A stretch of DNA of 64,000 nucleotides, taken from contig QJNS01000056.1 of NCBI GenBank assembly GCA_004154925.1, positions 248,001-312,000 of the forward strand. The letters are read 5' to 3'. Below the pieces are notes generated by a model. The model had not been told where the DNA came from, did not search any database, and was given only the letters and a program-made list of their open reading frames with translations. Made by a program: the position numbers and the translations under genes. Below, piece by piece: positions 52,100 through 62,280 of the stretch. Origin of the DNA: Monosporascus cannonballus. Lineage: Eukaryota; Ascomycota; Sordariomycetes; Xylariales. Positions within the stretch are counted from its first letter, which is position 1. Each line of letters starts with the position of its first letter.

Positions 52100-52350
52100 A
52101 TAATTAATTACGGAACTTTGGGCGCGAATTATATTATACCGGATATAGTTAATAAGCTTAGACTGTTATGCAAATATAAGTTAAAATCTTATATAGTGAC
52201 AAATGCCGAAAATCAGGAATTTGCTTACAATAACGGGGAAATTATACGCAAAATTAATTATTTCGAGAGTTTTGTTTAAAAATAATATTTAATAATTAAT
52301 TTCGATATCGTTTTATTTGAGAATTACGATATGATTTTGGAATGATTATA
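52100..52350 (+). pseudogene. Aspartic protease fragment of chromovirus E
   Basis: Reads NYGTLGANYIIPDIVNKLRL, where the retroviral-type D-S/T-G-A site is expected (GALGANFISPDLVxKLxL type), then ends with a NFDIVLFENYDMILE block like the conserved DVVLGMDWL region. The active-site Asp and Ser/Thr are no longer present as such. It would have processed the Gag-Pol polyprotein. Confidence 0.7.
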
Positions 52351-52879
52351 GATACGTTAGTACGGAATCTTAATTAATAAATGACTTAATTAGGTAAAGT
52401 TCGTTTTATACTTATCGGCAGATAAAATTAAAAGAATAAGATCTTAATGTTTAATTAGAAATAGCGATAAAAACAGGTATAAGTATATAATAAATACCTA
52501 ATTATTTAAAGGAATAAAATGTAAAAAGAATAGACATTAGAAAAATACGACGTATTATTATTATTATTATTAAAACAAGGTTAAGGTAATTAAATAATAA
52601 TTTAAAATAACAGCCCCAAAAATCAAAAGATTTAACTAATACGTTATTGCAATATTACCGATATAACTAGCTTTTCAGAAAGAAACTCAATACGAAATTA
52701 TTAAAGCATAAAAAATAGGATTATGAAATAATTTTAAAGAAGATTTATCGACAAAGTTTTCCCTTATTTATAATTTTAGCGGAAATGAATTACGCGCTTT
52801 TAAAGAATATTTAAAATTTGCTTATAAAAGAGATGAATTCGATTTCCGAAGTTATTAACGAAATACCTTATGTTTTTCG

Positions 52880-53520
52880 TATTTAAAAAATAGGAAATTA
52901 CGACTTACAATTCATTATCGCTAATTAAACCATATTATTATTAAAAATCAAATGGTATTATCCTTAATCCCGGAATTAAAAAACTGATTTTACGGAATAA
53001 ATAATTTATAGCATTGACTTTTAAAGATATATGTAATTTTATAAAACTTAAAAGAATATATAAATAGAAAATAATTCTTAAAACGAAATACGGAGTATTT
53101 AAATACTTAGTTATATTTATAGGACTTACAAACGTACTAGCAATTTTTTAACGAATAATTAATTATGTGCTATTAAAATAACTCGATAATTTTGTTATAT
53201 GCTATATTAACGACATTTTTATTTATTTAAAACCAGAAAAAGTGTATATAAGATACGGTTATATTGTTTTTTAAGCTTTATAAAACGCCAAATTACTTAT
53301 TAACATAGAGAAAAGTTAGTTCTATAAATAGAAAATAAAATACCTAGGATGTATTATTATTCCGAAATATATTAAAATAAATTTTAAGAAAATCGCTACA
53401 ATTATAAAATAACATATATTAATAACAATTAAAAAGGTATAGGTATTTCTTGGGTTTGCCAACTATTATAGGAAATATATTCGAAACTTTAATAAGATAG
53501 CTATATTTTTAATTAACTTT
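52880..53520 (+). pseudogene. Reverse transcriptase pseudogene of chromovirus E
   Basis: Plus-strand pieces in order: KNRKLRLTIHYR then LNHIIIKN, the catalytic-loop block as YINDIFIYLKPEK near 53198-53235 (YxDDIxIYS in active enzymes, first Asp now Asn), KYLGCIIIPKYIKINFKKIA, and FLGFANYYRKYIRNFNKIAI at the connection region. The order and spacing are those of Ty3-type RT. Loss of the YxDD Asp and many stops rule out activity. Confidence 0.87.
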
Positions 53521-53699
53521 ATAAAGAAAAAAAAGTTTATATAGACGCACAAAATTAAAAAAAGTTTTAAGAAATTAAGAATATAATTATCAATAAGCTA
53601 ATATTAATTATGTACGATTTAATACGTTTCGTTAAATTAAAATCTGACGTTTTTAACTATACGTTAAAGGTAATAATTAAATAACAGAATAATTAAAGT

Positions 53700-54040
53700 A
53701 ATTTGCATCCTATTATTTTTTTCGTACAAATTAAAAAAACCAAGGTTAATTACGCTATTCCAAATAAGGAATTTATGGTTATTATTATGGTATTTCGAAA
53801 GTTTACGCATTTCTTAAGAAGAAGTTTATATTAGGTTAAAATTTATAAGGATTATTATAACCTTATCTGTTTTATTACGACCAGAGAATTTACAGAAAGA
53901 TAATGCGGTATACAGAAAAAATAGCGAATTTCAACTTCGTTATTATTTATAGGAAAGGTTCAGAAAACGGTAAAACTAATACCTTAAATAAGCAAATTTA
54001 TGGAAAGATTGGCTAAAGTTAATTATATTATTTTCGATTG
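53700..54040 (+). pseudogene. RNase H fragment of chromovirus E
   Basis: Reads KVNYAIPNKEFMVIIMVFRK and THFLRRSLY, matching the NY-x-I-x-DKE-x-LAIV...F-x-W-x-HYL block of Ty3-type RNase H, with the DKE Asp now Asn. It ends with LAKVNYIIF before the integrase part. Confidence 0.75.
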
Positions 54041-54339
54041 TATAGCAAAAGGATACTTACGTTTAAAACAAATTGCGACGCTATAGGCTATATTATACGA
54101 CATATATTAAAAAATAAAAAATCTGAAAAGTTATAACTTTTAAAAGAAAGCCTAATGGACCTAATATGTAAAATATATAAATATCAGTTATATGGATATC
54201 CAGGCATTTTAAAAACCTTGAGGCAATTTTAAGGAATATATTTTTTAAAATAAAAATAATAATTTCAAAAGTACGACGATAATGTAAAATTTGTAATAAG
54301 GCTAAAATATAACAATACAAACTTTATGAAAAGTTATAA

Positions 54340-55060
54340 CAATTACCGATTTTAAAAAATTATGGGATTTAATTACGATAGATTTTATTACTAATTCGTG
54401 TTATTCGAAAATCCAGCTAGAAAGGTATATTACGATAGCATTTTCGTTATGATCAATCAATTTACGAAATTATTTGATTTTTTATATTACTATAAGGATA
54501 TTAATATAGAATAAATGGTATATATTCTTTTAAAACATATTTCTAATATATACGGATTACTACACGAAATTATTGTAAATAAAGGGACGACGTTTATTTT
54601 AAGGTTTTTGTAAAGCTTTATAATACAAATCGGTTTAAATTATCAATTATTTAGGGTATTTAAAATTTAAACAAACTAATAAATAAAACGGTTAAATCAA
54701 ATATTGGAAATATATTTGCGATATTATATTAATTACGAATAAAATAATGAGGTTAAGAAATTATTAATAACTTAATTATCTTATAATGTAAGTTATTACG
54801 AAAATATTAAAATAATGCCAATATACGCAAATTTTGGGTTTATACCAAATATTTATAAGAACGTACATAATGGACTAATTAACTTTAAGGTAATTGTTAC
54901 GTTAAAATAATTAAAATAATTATATTAGGAAATAAAAATAAAATTCGAGTTCGTACGTAATTAAATGAATAAATATTATAATAAAAAACGGTTAAAAGAT
55001 TAACTTTCAAAAAGGGGAAAATGGTTTACTTTGTTATCAAAAATATTTAAATAAAAAAAT
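54340..55060 (+). pseudogene. Integrase pseudogene of chromovirus E
   Basis: Plus-strand pieces include YYDSIFVMINQFTKLFDF (VVVDRFTK block), YILLKHISNIYGLLHEIIVN (the LLxHIxxxHGLPxxIVSD block, with the catalytic Asp now Asn), and a following region with numerous stops where the NGQTERxNxxLE block lies. The GKMVYFVIKN / KFDFKYIGLYKITKKVLKL part corresponds to the GPY/F module that precedes the chromodomain. Confidence 0.8.
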
Positions 55061-55284
55061 CTAATACAAAATTTGATTTTAAATATATCGGACTATATAA
55101 AATTACCAAGAAAGTCTTAAAACTAATTATTAATTAAACCTTTTACTAAAAGTTTTATTATATTTAATTTTTCATATTTTTGATTTAAATTAACGGCAAA
55201 TACGACTAAAATATATACGGCATAAAATAATATAGAGGTAGAAAATAATACAATATACGAAATGGAAAAACTATTCGATATAAA

Positions 55285-55400
55285 AAAGCAAAACGGACTT
55301 ACTTAATATCTAATTAAATAAAAAAATACCTGGACTTCGAAAATACTTGAAAGCTCGCCAAAAATCTTATAAATGCTCGGCGCCTATTAAAAAAAACTTT
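55285..55400 (+). pseudogene. Chromodomain fragment of chromovirus E
   Basis: Reads TYLIS, then KKYLDFENT, a stop where Trp is expected, and KLAKNLINARRLLKKTFTDN. This matches the YLVKWxGYPDxENTWEPAxNLxNAxxLL pattern and places the family in the chromovirus branch of Ty3/gypsy. Confidence 0.77.
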
Positions 55401-56016
55401 TACCGACAACGACGGGGTTGCAAAAAAGGCCCTTTAATCGAGTCCTTAAGAATGGACCAGTTAAGGAAATTAATGGGTGGTATCGACAAAAAACCTTGGC
55501 TTCCGCGCGTTTTTGTTTATTCAATTTGTCCATTAACTAAAGTTCGTAATTAACGATTTTAATCTTCTTAGCGTAAAAACTTTTTTTGATAACGAAATTA
55601 AAGAAAATAATTAATAGTTTTGTTAATATTACGTTATTTATATATTAAATTTTCTATTAACATTTACTGAAAGCGTAAAACATTTCCCTTAATAATAGTT
55701 TTTTTACGATCCAAATAATTTTTTTCCTTTTTAATACGACCTAAAAAGTTAATTAGGACGCCAGAACTATTACAGCGACGACGGTTCCTAATATATTCGT
55801 TACAACGACAAATCTTTTCGATTATCTAATATTTGATATTATTTTCGAAATAAGGTATATACGGCATAACTTTAAAACCAAATTTGATAATATAAGCAGC
55901 TAGAAAATCTAAGTTTGCTTTTTAAATAAAACGATTACAAGGTTTACGATTAATAATATAATTTGCTATAGTAAAAATTAATGACTTACTAAGAAAAAAA
56001 ACCTTTAAAGGTAAAA

Positions 56017-56037
56017 ATCTTAGAAAAAAGAAAATCG
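56017..56037 (+). other. Polypurine tract of chromovirus E
   Basis: AGAAAAAAGAAAATCG lies directly before the 3' LTR start TATTACGACC. Confidence 0.75.
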
Positions 56038-56422
56038 TATTACGACCTAACCCAAGAACAGTCGTAAAAGACGGTCGGACCCACATAAAAAGGGTTACGT
56101 AATTTAGATTTTTCTAGGCACCAAAATCCAAATAAATTTATACAGAACCAATTAAATCCAATAACGATAGATCTATAACTGTATCAAACTTTAATAAAGA
56201 TTTAATTAATCTATAAAGGATATATACGCTTAGTATTTTTATAATTTAAATAATTTCAGTTTGCAATATTTATTATTATTTATCGTTTGTAATAAGGTAC
56301 CTTTGGTATTACAAAGACGTGACCAGTTACTGTATTCGTTGCTCCGAGTCCCACGATATTCCTACCAACATAAACCTATCGACTTAAGGTTTAATAAGTG
56401 GTTAAACCGCATAGCCGTCACA
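56038..56422 (+). repeat. 3' LTR of chromovirus E (385 bp)
   Basis: Starts TATTACGACCTAACCCAAGA (decayed TGTTATGACCTAACGGTCTT) and ends CCGCATAGCCGTCACA. It is shorter than the 417-bp 5' LTR because part of the short-repeat region is missing. Confidence 0.87.
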
Positions 56423-56799
56423 AAAAATTGGTAAAATAATTAATTTTAATTTGGCTAAAAGGTTACGTAACGAGCTTAAAAGACTTAAACCGCTTTATTA
56501 ATTTAATAGCCTTAAGCCGATCAAATTTTTATTAGCTTAAAGTGGCTTAAAAGATTTTAACCAGTAAACGGATTTTGAATTAGCTAAAACGTTTTGAATT
56601 AAGTTAAGTTATATATGCTGATTATTTCTATAATTTACATAATTTTAGCTTATAATAACAATTCGTTACTTAAAACGCCTTTGGTATTACGAGACGCAAT
56701 AAGTTACTGTATTTATTGCTTAGATTTCCACGATATTCTTGCTAATATAAACCTATACGACTTAGGTTAAATAGTTGGTTAAACCCCCAAGCCGTCACA
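56423..56799 (+). repeat. 5'-truncated solo LTR abutting E
   Basis: Same LTR family in the same orientation, ending AAGCCGTCACA at 56799 where the preserved island begins. Its first ~50-60 bp are missing and the E 3' LTR joins directly. It could be a remnant of an older copy or a product of LTR recombination. Left limit approximate. Confidence 0.75.
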
Positions 56800-57990
56800 G
56801 TGGGTGGGTAGTGCAAACCTTAGGTAAAGCATATCTCTTGCGACTTTCAGGGCGGAGATGTATACGGACGGGTTAAGGGAGGCAATTTGTGCGTAAGAGG
56901 CCCCCTTTGTTCCTCAGATTCGAGCTGGTACGAACGCGACGCAAGCTCTGGTGCCTATCAGTCATGCTTTATTAAGCTATCAGTGCAGTCATGGGTTCTA
57001 CAAGGGCTAGGAGGATAAATTTTCCGCGACTACCCATTCTACTTGAAAGAACGCTTCCTGATAGCTGTAACTTGTCTTTGGCTATACCTTCATCCATGCT
57101 CATCCTCAGGTCAACCGTGCAGGGAGGAACGTATGAGCGAATCGGCTTATATTACATAACGACTCATCTGTTCTGAATCTACTCGAAACAATTGCCGGAA
57201 TGAGATACAAGACCACCGAGATCGTATGATTCCGGTTCAGTATTCTTGTCAACTAGTGAGAAGTCTCCGGAAATTGCTTCTAGTTATCTTGTTTCGTGTG
57301 CACAGCATGGCCTATCTGGCAGTTTCCGCTCCGGATGTTCGCTGCCCCCTATAATCTCACGCCCCAGGTTTTGCTTAACGACCAAAAGTAATACAAGTAA
57401 TAGATATGTCTGCCTTAGCGAAGCTAAAGTGGCGGAGGAACATATTCGACTTAAGGACAAGCTTCCCGTGTTCCTTAGGGTAAACCAGAATTTCACATTC
57501 CAGTGATCGAAGTACTCGGATCGTAGGAATACAAAGAGCTCATGATCTGTGCTAACACCTTCGAGGTGTACCTGGTGCAACGGAGTCCCGGAATTCCCTT
57601 TGTCTACGCAAAGGAGCAAATGAAGAGTATCTTGACACCCAGCAGCGGTGTGGCTAGGCTGCTGAGTGGCATTCAAGTGAGGCAGTACGTTAGACCGTTG
57701 CCTGATCTCTTGCAAGGGAAGCATGTTCCCTTTATTGGAATTTGATGGACGCCGTTTCTGAAGACGGTGCTCGATGGAGTTCCATAGAACCCCAAGACCC
57801 TCGGATACAGTGTGCCCAAGATTCCGAGTCCTATTCGCAGAACTATCTAGTTCCTGGAGTTCTCTTTCGGGCTCTTTCACAGAACCGGATTCAAGCTCGG
57901 TAAAGTCATCGAAAAGGCGCGCACCATATCCCTGTACAAGACTCAGTATGTTTACGATCTAGACCCAAGTACCCTTCCTCATCCATGAGC
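56800..57990. other. Preserved island segment, genes not identified
   Basis: Near-normal base composition. Overlapping open frames occur on both strands: minus 57284-57880 (198 codons) and plus 57542-57745 among others. None resembles a family I recognise. Some plus-strand pieces look protein-like (VYLVQRSPGIPFVYAKEQMK at about 57570; KLGKVIEKARTISLYKTQYV at about 57895), suggesting another broken gene upstream of the DUF6601-like one. I make no functional claim. Confidence 0.35.
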
Positions 57991-57997
57991 AGCCAAC

Positions 57998-58852
57998 GTG
58001 CGCCACACTAACGGTTCGATAACTAGGCAGCGCCCTTTCAGGTCGGGCTTCCTACCCGACGCGTCGGCACCAGAGCCATTTCAGTCACTTCTGCCCGCCC
58101 TGTATCGTACGAATAAAGGCGACCTAAAGCCATCAAGTCCCGGCGACTTGACGTATCTCGAGGAAGAGTTGGGCGTTGGTAGACTACATAAGCTTACAGA
58201 TTGGTTATGGATAGCGGGGCGGCCCATGCCGCCCCGTCCATTGCATCATCAGTTGCTCCTCGGTCGGGAGATTGTCATTGCGGAGCGGATGGACCTCCAT
58301 CTTGTGTGGTCGAGCGGCCGAATCTTCCTCTAACCGATGCCACGATTCTGCTTGAACCTTATTTTTGGAGCGCCATCTCTCCTGCCGACAAGGTTGCAGC
58401 TATTCTCCAGCCGAACGTCGCGCTTCTCAGCAAGCGTCCCAAGGCCGTTCTTCAATCGAAGCTAGTCCTTGTCCTCAGCTGGCGCTCCGGAGATGTGCGC
58501 TCGGCTTCCTGCTATCGTACGCTGCACTGATCTGCTACGAAAGCGACTTTTTACTCGCGCAAGAGAGGCATCCAATTCCGAAGCAGGTGGAATGGGGAAA
58601 TTGGAGGACATTCGTTGCGCAGCTCAATATGGAGCACATTTATAACAAGATCAACACGCGATTCCTTTACGGAGAGCTCCGCCTAACCCGATTGAACAAA
58701 TTGTCATATTTCCACTCCGGCCTCACTCGGAGCGTTTACGTATCGCACTAGAATCGATATGGAGACTTCTTCCGCGACAACTTCGCATGGTTGGCCTCCG
58801 CTACAGTCTATATTTGCCATCGTGCTGACGGCCATGCGCAGCAGAGCTATTA
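57998..58852 (+). pseudogene. DUF6601-like fungal membrane protein, frameshifted and truncated
   Basis: The fragments resemble a conserved fungal family of uncharacterised membrane-associated proteins. In order: LEEELGVGRLHKLTDWLWIA, PMPPRPLHHQLLLGREIVIA, MDLHLVWSSGRIFL, then after a stop and shift LLEPYFW; after another shift ALGFLLSYAALICYESDFLL, VEWGNWRTFVAQL, NKINTRFLYGELRLTRLNKL, and past a TAG, NRYGDFFRDNFAWLASATVY. A last shift gives FAIVLTAM, after which the expected C-terminal membrane part is missing. At least three frame changes and two stops make it a pseudogene. Base composition is near normal, so frameshift decay rather than RIP-like mutation dominates. The family name is from memory; the conservation pattern is strong. 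Confidence 0.72.
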
Positions 58853-59416
58853 ACAGCGGTTCATAGGCAAAAACCAACATGATTACACTGTTGTGTAGAG
58901 CATCGGCCGACGAACCTCAGTTTTACGGGTGTGTAGCCTGTTTCGATATTACTAGACCGACTTCCAAAGCAGTGGTGGGCATCCAGATCATCGCTATTCG
59001 CTGCTTGGTTCCAGGGGTTTGGATCGCAAAGTAAGCCGCAGCTAACTGCATGTTGATATTGCAATCACCCAGTCATTCAGCTCTTGCATACCGAATCCAA
59101 CCCTTGGTTAGCCCACGCTAATCCACCTGCCACCTACCTACGTTTCGGGAGAGACGCAAACGCCCCTCCCCTCTGTCAACGTCTTGAGCATCCAAGATAA
59201 CTTCGGATAAGTCCAACAATTGGAATCGCCCGTATCTGATTCATTCACCATTTGACACTGCTCGACATTTTCCACTGTTCTTTACGCGTTAATATACTTA
59301 ATGTCAACATTGATTTGCGCCTGGGATTCATAGTAGCACTAGCTTATACATGGAGGCCCAGTCTGATTGCCTAATCTTTGAGTCCGGTAATAATGCCTTG
59401 TAAAATTCTGTGTCCG
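58853..59416. other. Spacer between the DUF6601-like and DUF6540-like pseudogenes
   Basis: Near-normal composition and no convincing gene. A 67-codon minus-strand frame at 58861-59064 shows no recognisable feature. Confidence 0.4.
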
Positions 59417-60278
59417 TCATTGCTTAATGGCATGAAGGTAAGCAGCCACATCCACATTAAAGATATGATCCCGAACAAGTTAATCGGCTGATTCGACAAT
59501 CCATGTCTGACAGTTCCTTTGCGTTATCTTTCTTCCGGATTTCGTCTGGTATTTCCAAGTTAGCGGATACGTTCGGGCAATAAGCTCATATAAGGAACTT
59601 AGGTGCTTAAGCTGTCATCTACGGCATTCAGTGTCTTTCCCGGAGCCTTTATCTTATGGGCACTGGCCTCGAACCCACAAACTGGAATGTAATCGACTTT
59701 GGGCTTTCCATCGTTGAACATAGCTTTCTCGCTGAAGTACCGCGAATCAACCCACTGGAGCGGAATTCTTGTGAGACCCTGACATCACACACAGAAGCAT
59801 ATAACTGAAGAAGAAGTGTATTAAAGGTTGCCTTGGCCTCTAGAAGGTCCTAGCCAGAAAGTGAAGGTAGCGAACCCTCCTTTTATACACGTAAATACAG
59901 GTGGAGCTGGGAGCAAAAGGTACCAGGGGTACAGGAAGTAATTCCCGCTAGTGCTGACTGGCTTTTACTAGGTCTGACAATTCTTTTGGTGGGGCGGTTG
60001 CCGGTGGCTTGGAAATCATAACTTCGCTTGACCTCAAATTTGAAACCATTCCTCACATCACCGGTCGCATAAATCAAAACACCAATGTCAGGATTGTTGT
60101 ACGAGCGCACCCAATACGCCCAGTGGTCCTTGAACGGCGCTCCGTTATAGATTAGCAATTCGACCAAAAACGCCCCAGCAGGACCCGTCCTGGTCACATT
60201 TGGCGGCCTAGGGCCTGGCGGAGAAGCAAACGCCTGTTTGACGGCCGGTGGAGGTGGAGGCGCAGGCGGGGAAGGCAT
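59417..60278 (-). pseudogene. DUF6540-like fungal protein, interrupted by a solo LTR
   Basis: The minus strand from ATG at 60278 reads a Pro-rich start (MPSPPAPPPPP), then FLVELLIYNGAPFKDHWAYW, NPDIGVLIYATGDVRNGFKF and EVKRSYDF up to GNRPTKRI at about 59980. A 210-bp solo LTR follows. On its far side the reading resumes as IPLQWVDSRYFSEKAMFNDG, KPKVDYIPVCGFEASAHKIK and APGKTLNAV. After an intron-like gap ending in CAG it ends KITQRNCQTWIVESAD, a stop (near 59480, probably from CAA), LVRDHIFNVDVAAYLHAIKQ and a terminal stop at 59417. The expected intron donor after NAVDD is not intact. Function of the family is unknown. The family name is my recollection; the gene reconstruction is seen directly. 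Confidence 0.75.
59770..59979 (-). mobile_element. 210-bp solo LTR inside the DUF6540-like gene
   Basis: Flanked by the direct repeat ATTCT (59765-59769 and 59980-59984). The minus strand begins TGTCAGACC and ends GGTCTCACA, an imperfect 9-bp inverted pair with TG...CA ends, and has a TATAAAAGG promoter-like box near 59880. Removing it restores the reading frame across the insertion. It is unrelated to the chromovirus LTRs and hardly mutated. An LTR of this size is typical of smaller copia- or gypsy-type elements; the family is unknown. Confidence 0.88.
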
Positions 60279-60809
60279 AATGATGGGAGCAATAATAGGA
60301 CAGTAGTAATATTCTCTCGGCTCGAGTTAAGGTTATAAGTACGAAGTTGAATTATGTGCAAGATCTTTTCAAAAGAAGGATGGTATGATGAACCATTCTG
60401 CATGGCAGACAGGAGCTCCTTATTTATATTATACTCACTTGGATATTCTGAAGTTGGTAGGCCAAAAAAGAAAAAACTCGTCGGGTCTGTGGACTGAATT
60501 ACATGGCCCAACGTACATTGTGACACTCATCCTGCCGGCGGCAAAAAAGGTGGATATCAGACACTATACCCTTATTGGACGGCGCCTATGGAAATATATG
60601 GCATCTTTGGGGGTTAAGAGTTACTCGCAATGGCCCGCGGTTGCTGCGTCGTTTCAGCGGGTTTGTAGTGGATATCGTTTGTTCATGCCGTGGAAGGTCC
60701 AAGAAACGTTGGCCCTCGCTGGGTGTCATGCATGGTGGTAGGCGTTTAAACTAGTGCAGTTTTGGTATGAACCCCACCTACAAGGTTTATCTTCGAGGCG
60801 CGCAGAGTA
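60279..60809. other. Upstream region of the DUF6540-like gene
   Basis: Probably the promoter side of the minus-strand pseudogene. A plus-strand frame at 60385-60741 (118 codons, VGQKRKNSSGLWTELHGPTY inside) is open but matches no family I know, so it is not called a gene. Confidence 0.4.
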
Positions 60810-62149
60810 CACTAATGGATCAATTGGATCCGTGCGCTCGGACATCTCCACTCCCAATTCCGACATATATTGACACCCCTTATGCCTTCCAAATCTAGTA
60901 ACTCAACAACCACAAAATGGATTTGGATAAGGCTGCTTCCGTTTTCGTCGCCGGCCGTCGCCCTAACGAGGAATTTAATCCGGAAACGCGGGCCTTCATA
61001 ATTAGGGCCGTAATTACAGGTACAACCCAAACCCAAATTACTACGGCTATAAGAATAAAACGTTAGCAAATCGGAAAATAACTTTAACGCTTTATTATAT
61101 ATAAAACGATTCATAACTTATTACGAGAATACCGTTAACGGGTAATTCGAAATCGTCTAATTTTATATTTTTATTAATTAAGCCGTTATTATTTTCGAAA
61201 TACATATACGATTTTTTAAAAAAAACGAATATTAATATTAACCGGTTAATAATACCACGTTTTTCCCATATATTTGCTTTAAAAAATAATGCGGGACAAA
61301 AAAAAATTAACCTTACCGCCCATAATATACGTAAATATTTAAAATTTATTAATAAAATCTTTAAATAATGTAATAATTTTTTAAATTTTATTATTTAATG
61401 AATATTTCGTATAAATTATATCCAGATATTTAGGTTAACAAATATTTTATTTATTAACAAAATGTTATAAATAAACCTTATTAAATTTAGAGATTTACGG
61501 AAAAATTACTATTCTTATTATGGTTTGGGAGACAATATAATAAGGTAACGAAAAAACGGTTTTTTTCTTATCCTTTTTTACGAAAAAAATCCGAATTCGT
61601 TCGATAATAAAGTAATTTTTAATATTATATCAAAGCTTTTGAATAAATTCTTTTTCTCTTTACGAAACTAATAATCTTTTTATTTAAAATAATGCTTTAA
61701 TACCTAAAATTATTACCGTTAAAAAGGTTTTCGAAAAATATAAAATTTAAATATTCGAATAATTATTATATTTGCCCGATTTAAATTTAATCGAATATCT
61801 TTAGCAAGTTTTAAAAAATAAAATTTATAAAATCAAACCCGAATTCGGATATTTACTTAATAATAAAAAAAATCGTTACCGTACGTTCGAAATAATTAAA
61901 AATGCATAATTATAGTTAAATCTCCGCCTCGTAATAAAGCTTATTAAGTTGTTCCCTAATTAAAAGTCGTTCGTCGGGTTCGAGGATAGTATATACGGTT
62001 TTGAAGCCCAGCTTTAAAGCTATATTATGATGTATATAGCTTCTTAATTGGATGCGTTTTAATAAAGATATATATTATTGAAGTTATAGGGTTAATACAG
62101 GGGGGGTGGATTGATGGGTCCGCACGGATCCAATTGATCCATTAGTGTG
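60810..62149 (+). mobile_element. Tc1/mariner-type transposon (1340 bp)
   Basis: Inverted ends CACTAATGGATCAATTGGAT and the complement at the right (where two extra bases make CACACTAATGG), flanked by TA (60808-60809 and 62150-62151). The plus strand has an open transposase start at 60916: MDLDKAASVFVAGRRPNEEF, then NPETRAFIIRAVITGTTQTQ, a Tc3-type helix-turn-helix region. The rest is full of stops but keeps LPDLNLIEYL and VLKNKIYKIKPEF near 61772-61840, the PDLNPIExLWxxLK block with its catalytic Glu. It cuts and pastes at TA when intact. The first ~250 bp are almost unmutated; from about 61035 the sequence is strongly AT-rich. Confidence 0.88.
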
Positions 62150-62280
62150 TACCAACAATTTCCCCATAGTTCAACTCTCATCACAGAACGGAAACAAAGC
62201 CGCTAAACCCCCAACTCGACCCTTTCCATCTAGGAGCAGCTGCATCACGGCCCGCCTGAAGCATATGCAAGAATCAGTCC
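62150..62280. promoter_or_regulatory. Upstream region of the APH-type pseudogene
   Basis: About 130 bp between the Tc1 element and the kinase-like reading frame, with normal composition. No clear TATA box. The transposon inserted close to the likely promoter. Confidence 0.35.

Larger units (their letters stand above)
36809..56422 (+). mobile_element. Ty3/gypsy chromovirus E, 5' LTR split by repeat B2
   Basis: A plus-strand chromovirus of the same LTR and gag type as A. The 5' LTR is in two parts (36809-36985 and 49711-49950; 417 bp when rejoined, against 419 in A). The internal region 49951-56037 is 6.09 kb, and the 3' LTR is 56038-56422. In order it shows gag with a CCHC knuckle, an aspartic protease, RT, RNase H, integrase and a chromodomain, all with stops. 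No target duplication is visible around the outer ends. The element is recognised only when the 12.7 kb of B2 is removed. Confidence 0.88.

Noticed and set aside
55347..55553. Plus-strand 68-codon frame in element E
   Set aside because: Different frame from the chromodomain that it overlaps; looks like chance.
57284..57880. Minus-strand 198-codon open frame, the longest in the window
   Set aside because: No recognisable domain, atypical composition, and overlaps plus-strand pieces that look at least as protein-like; not called a gene.
60194..60526. Minus-strand 110-codon frame
   Set aside because: Overlaps the Pro-rich start of the DUF6540-like gene in another frame.
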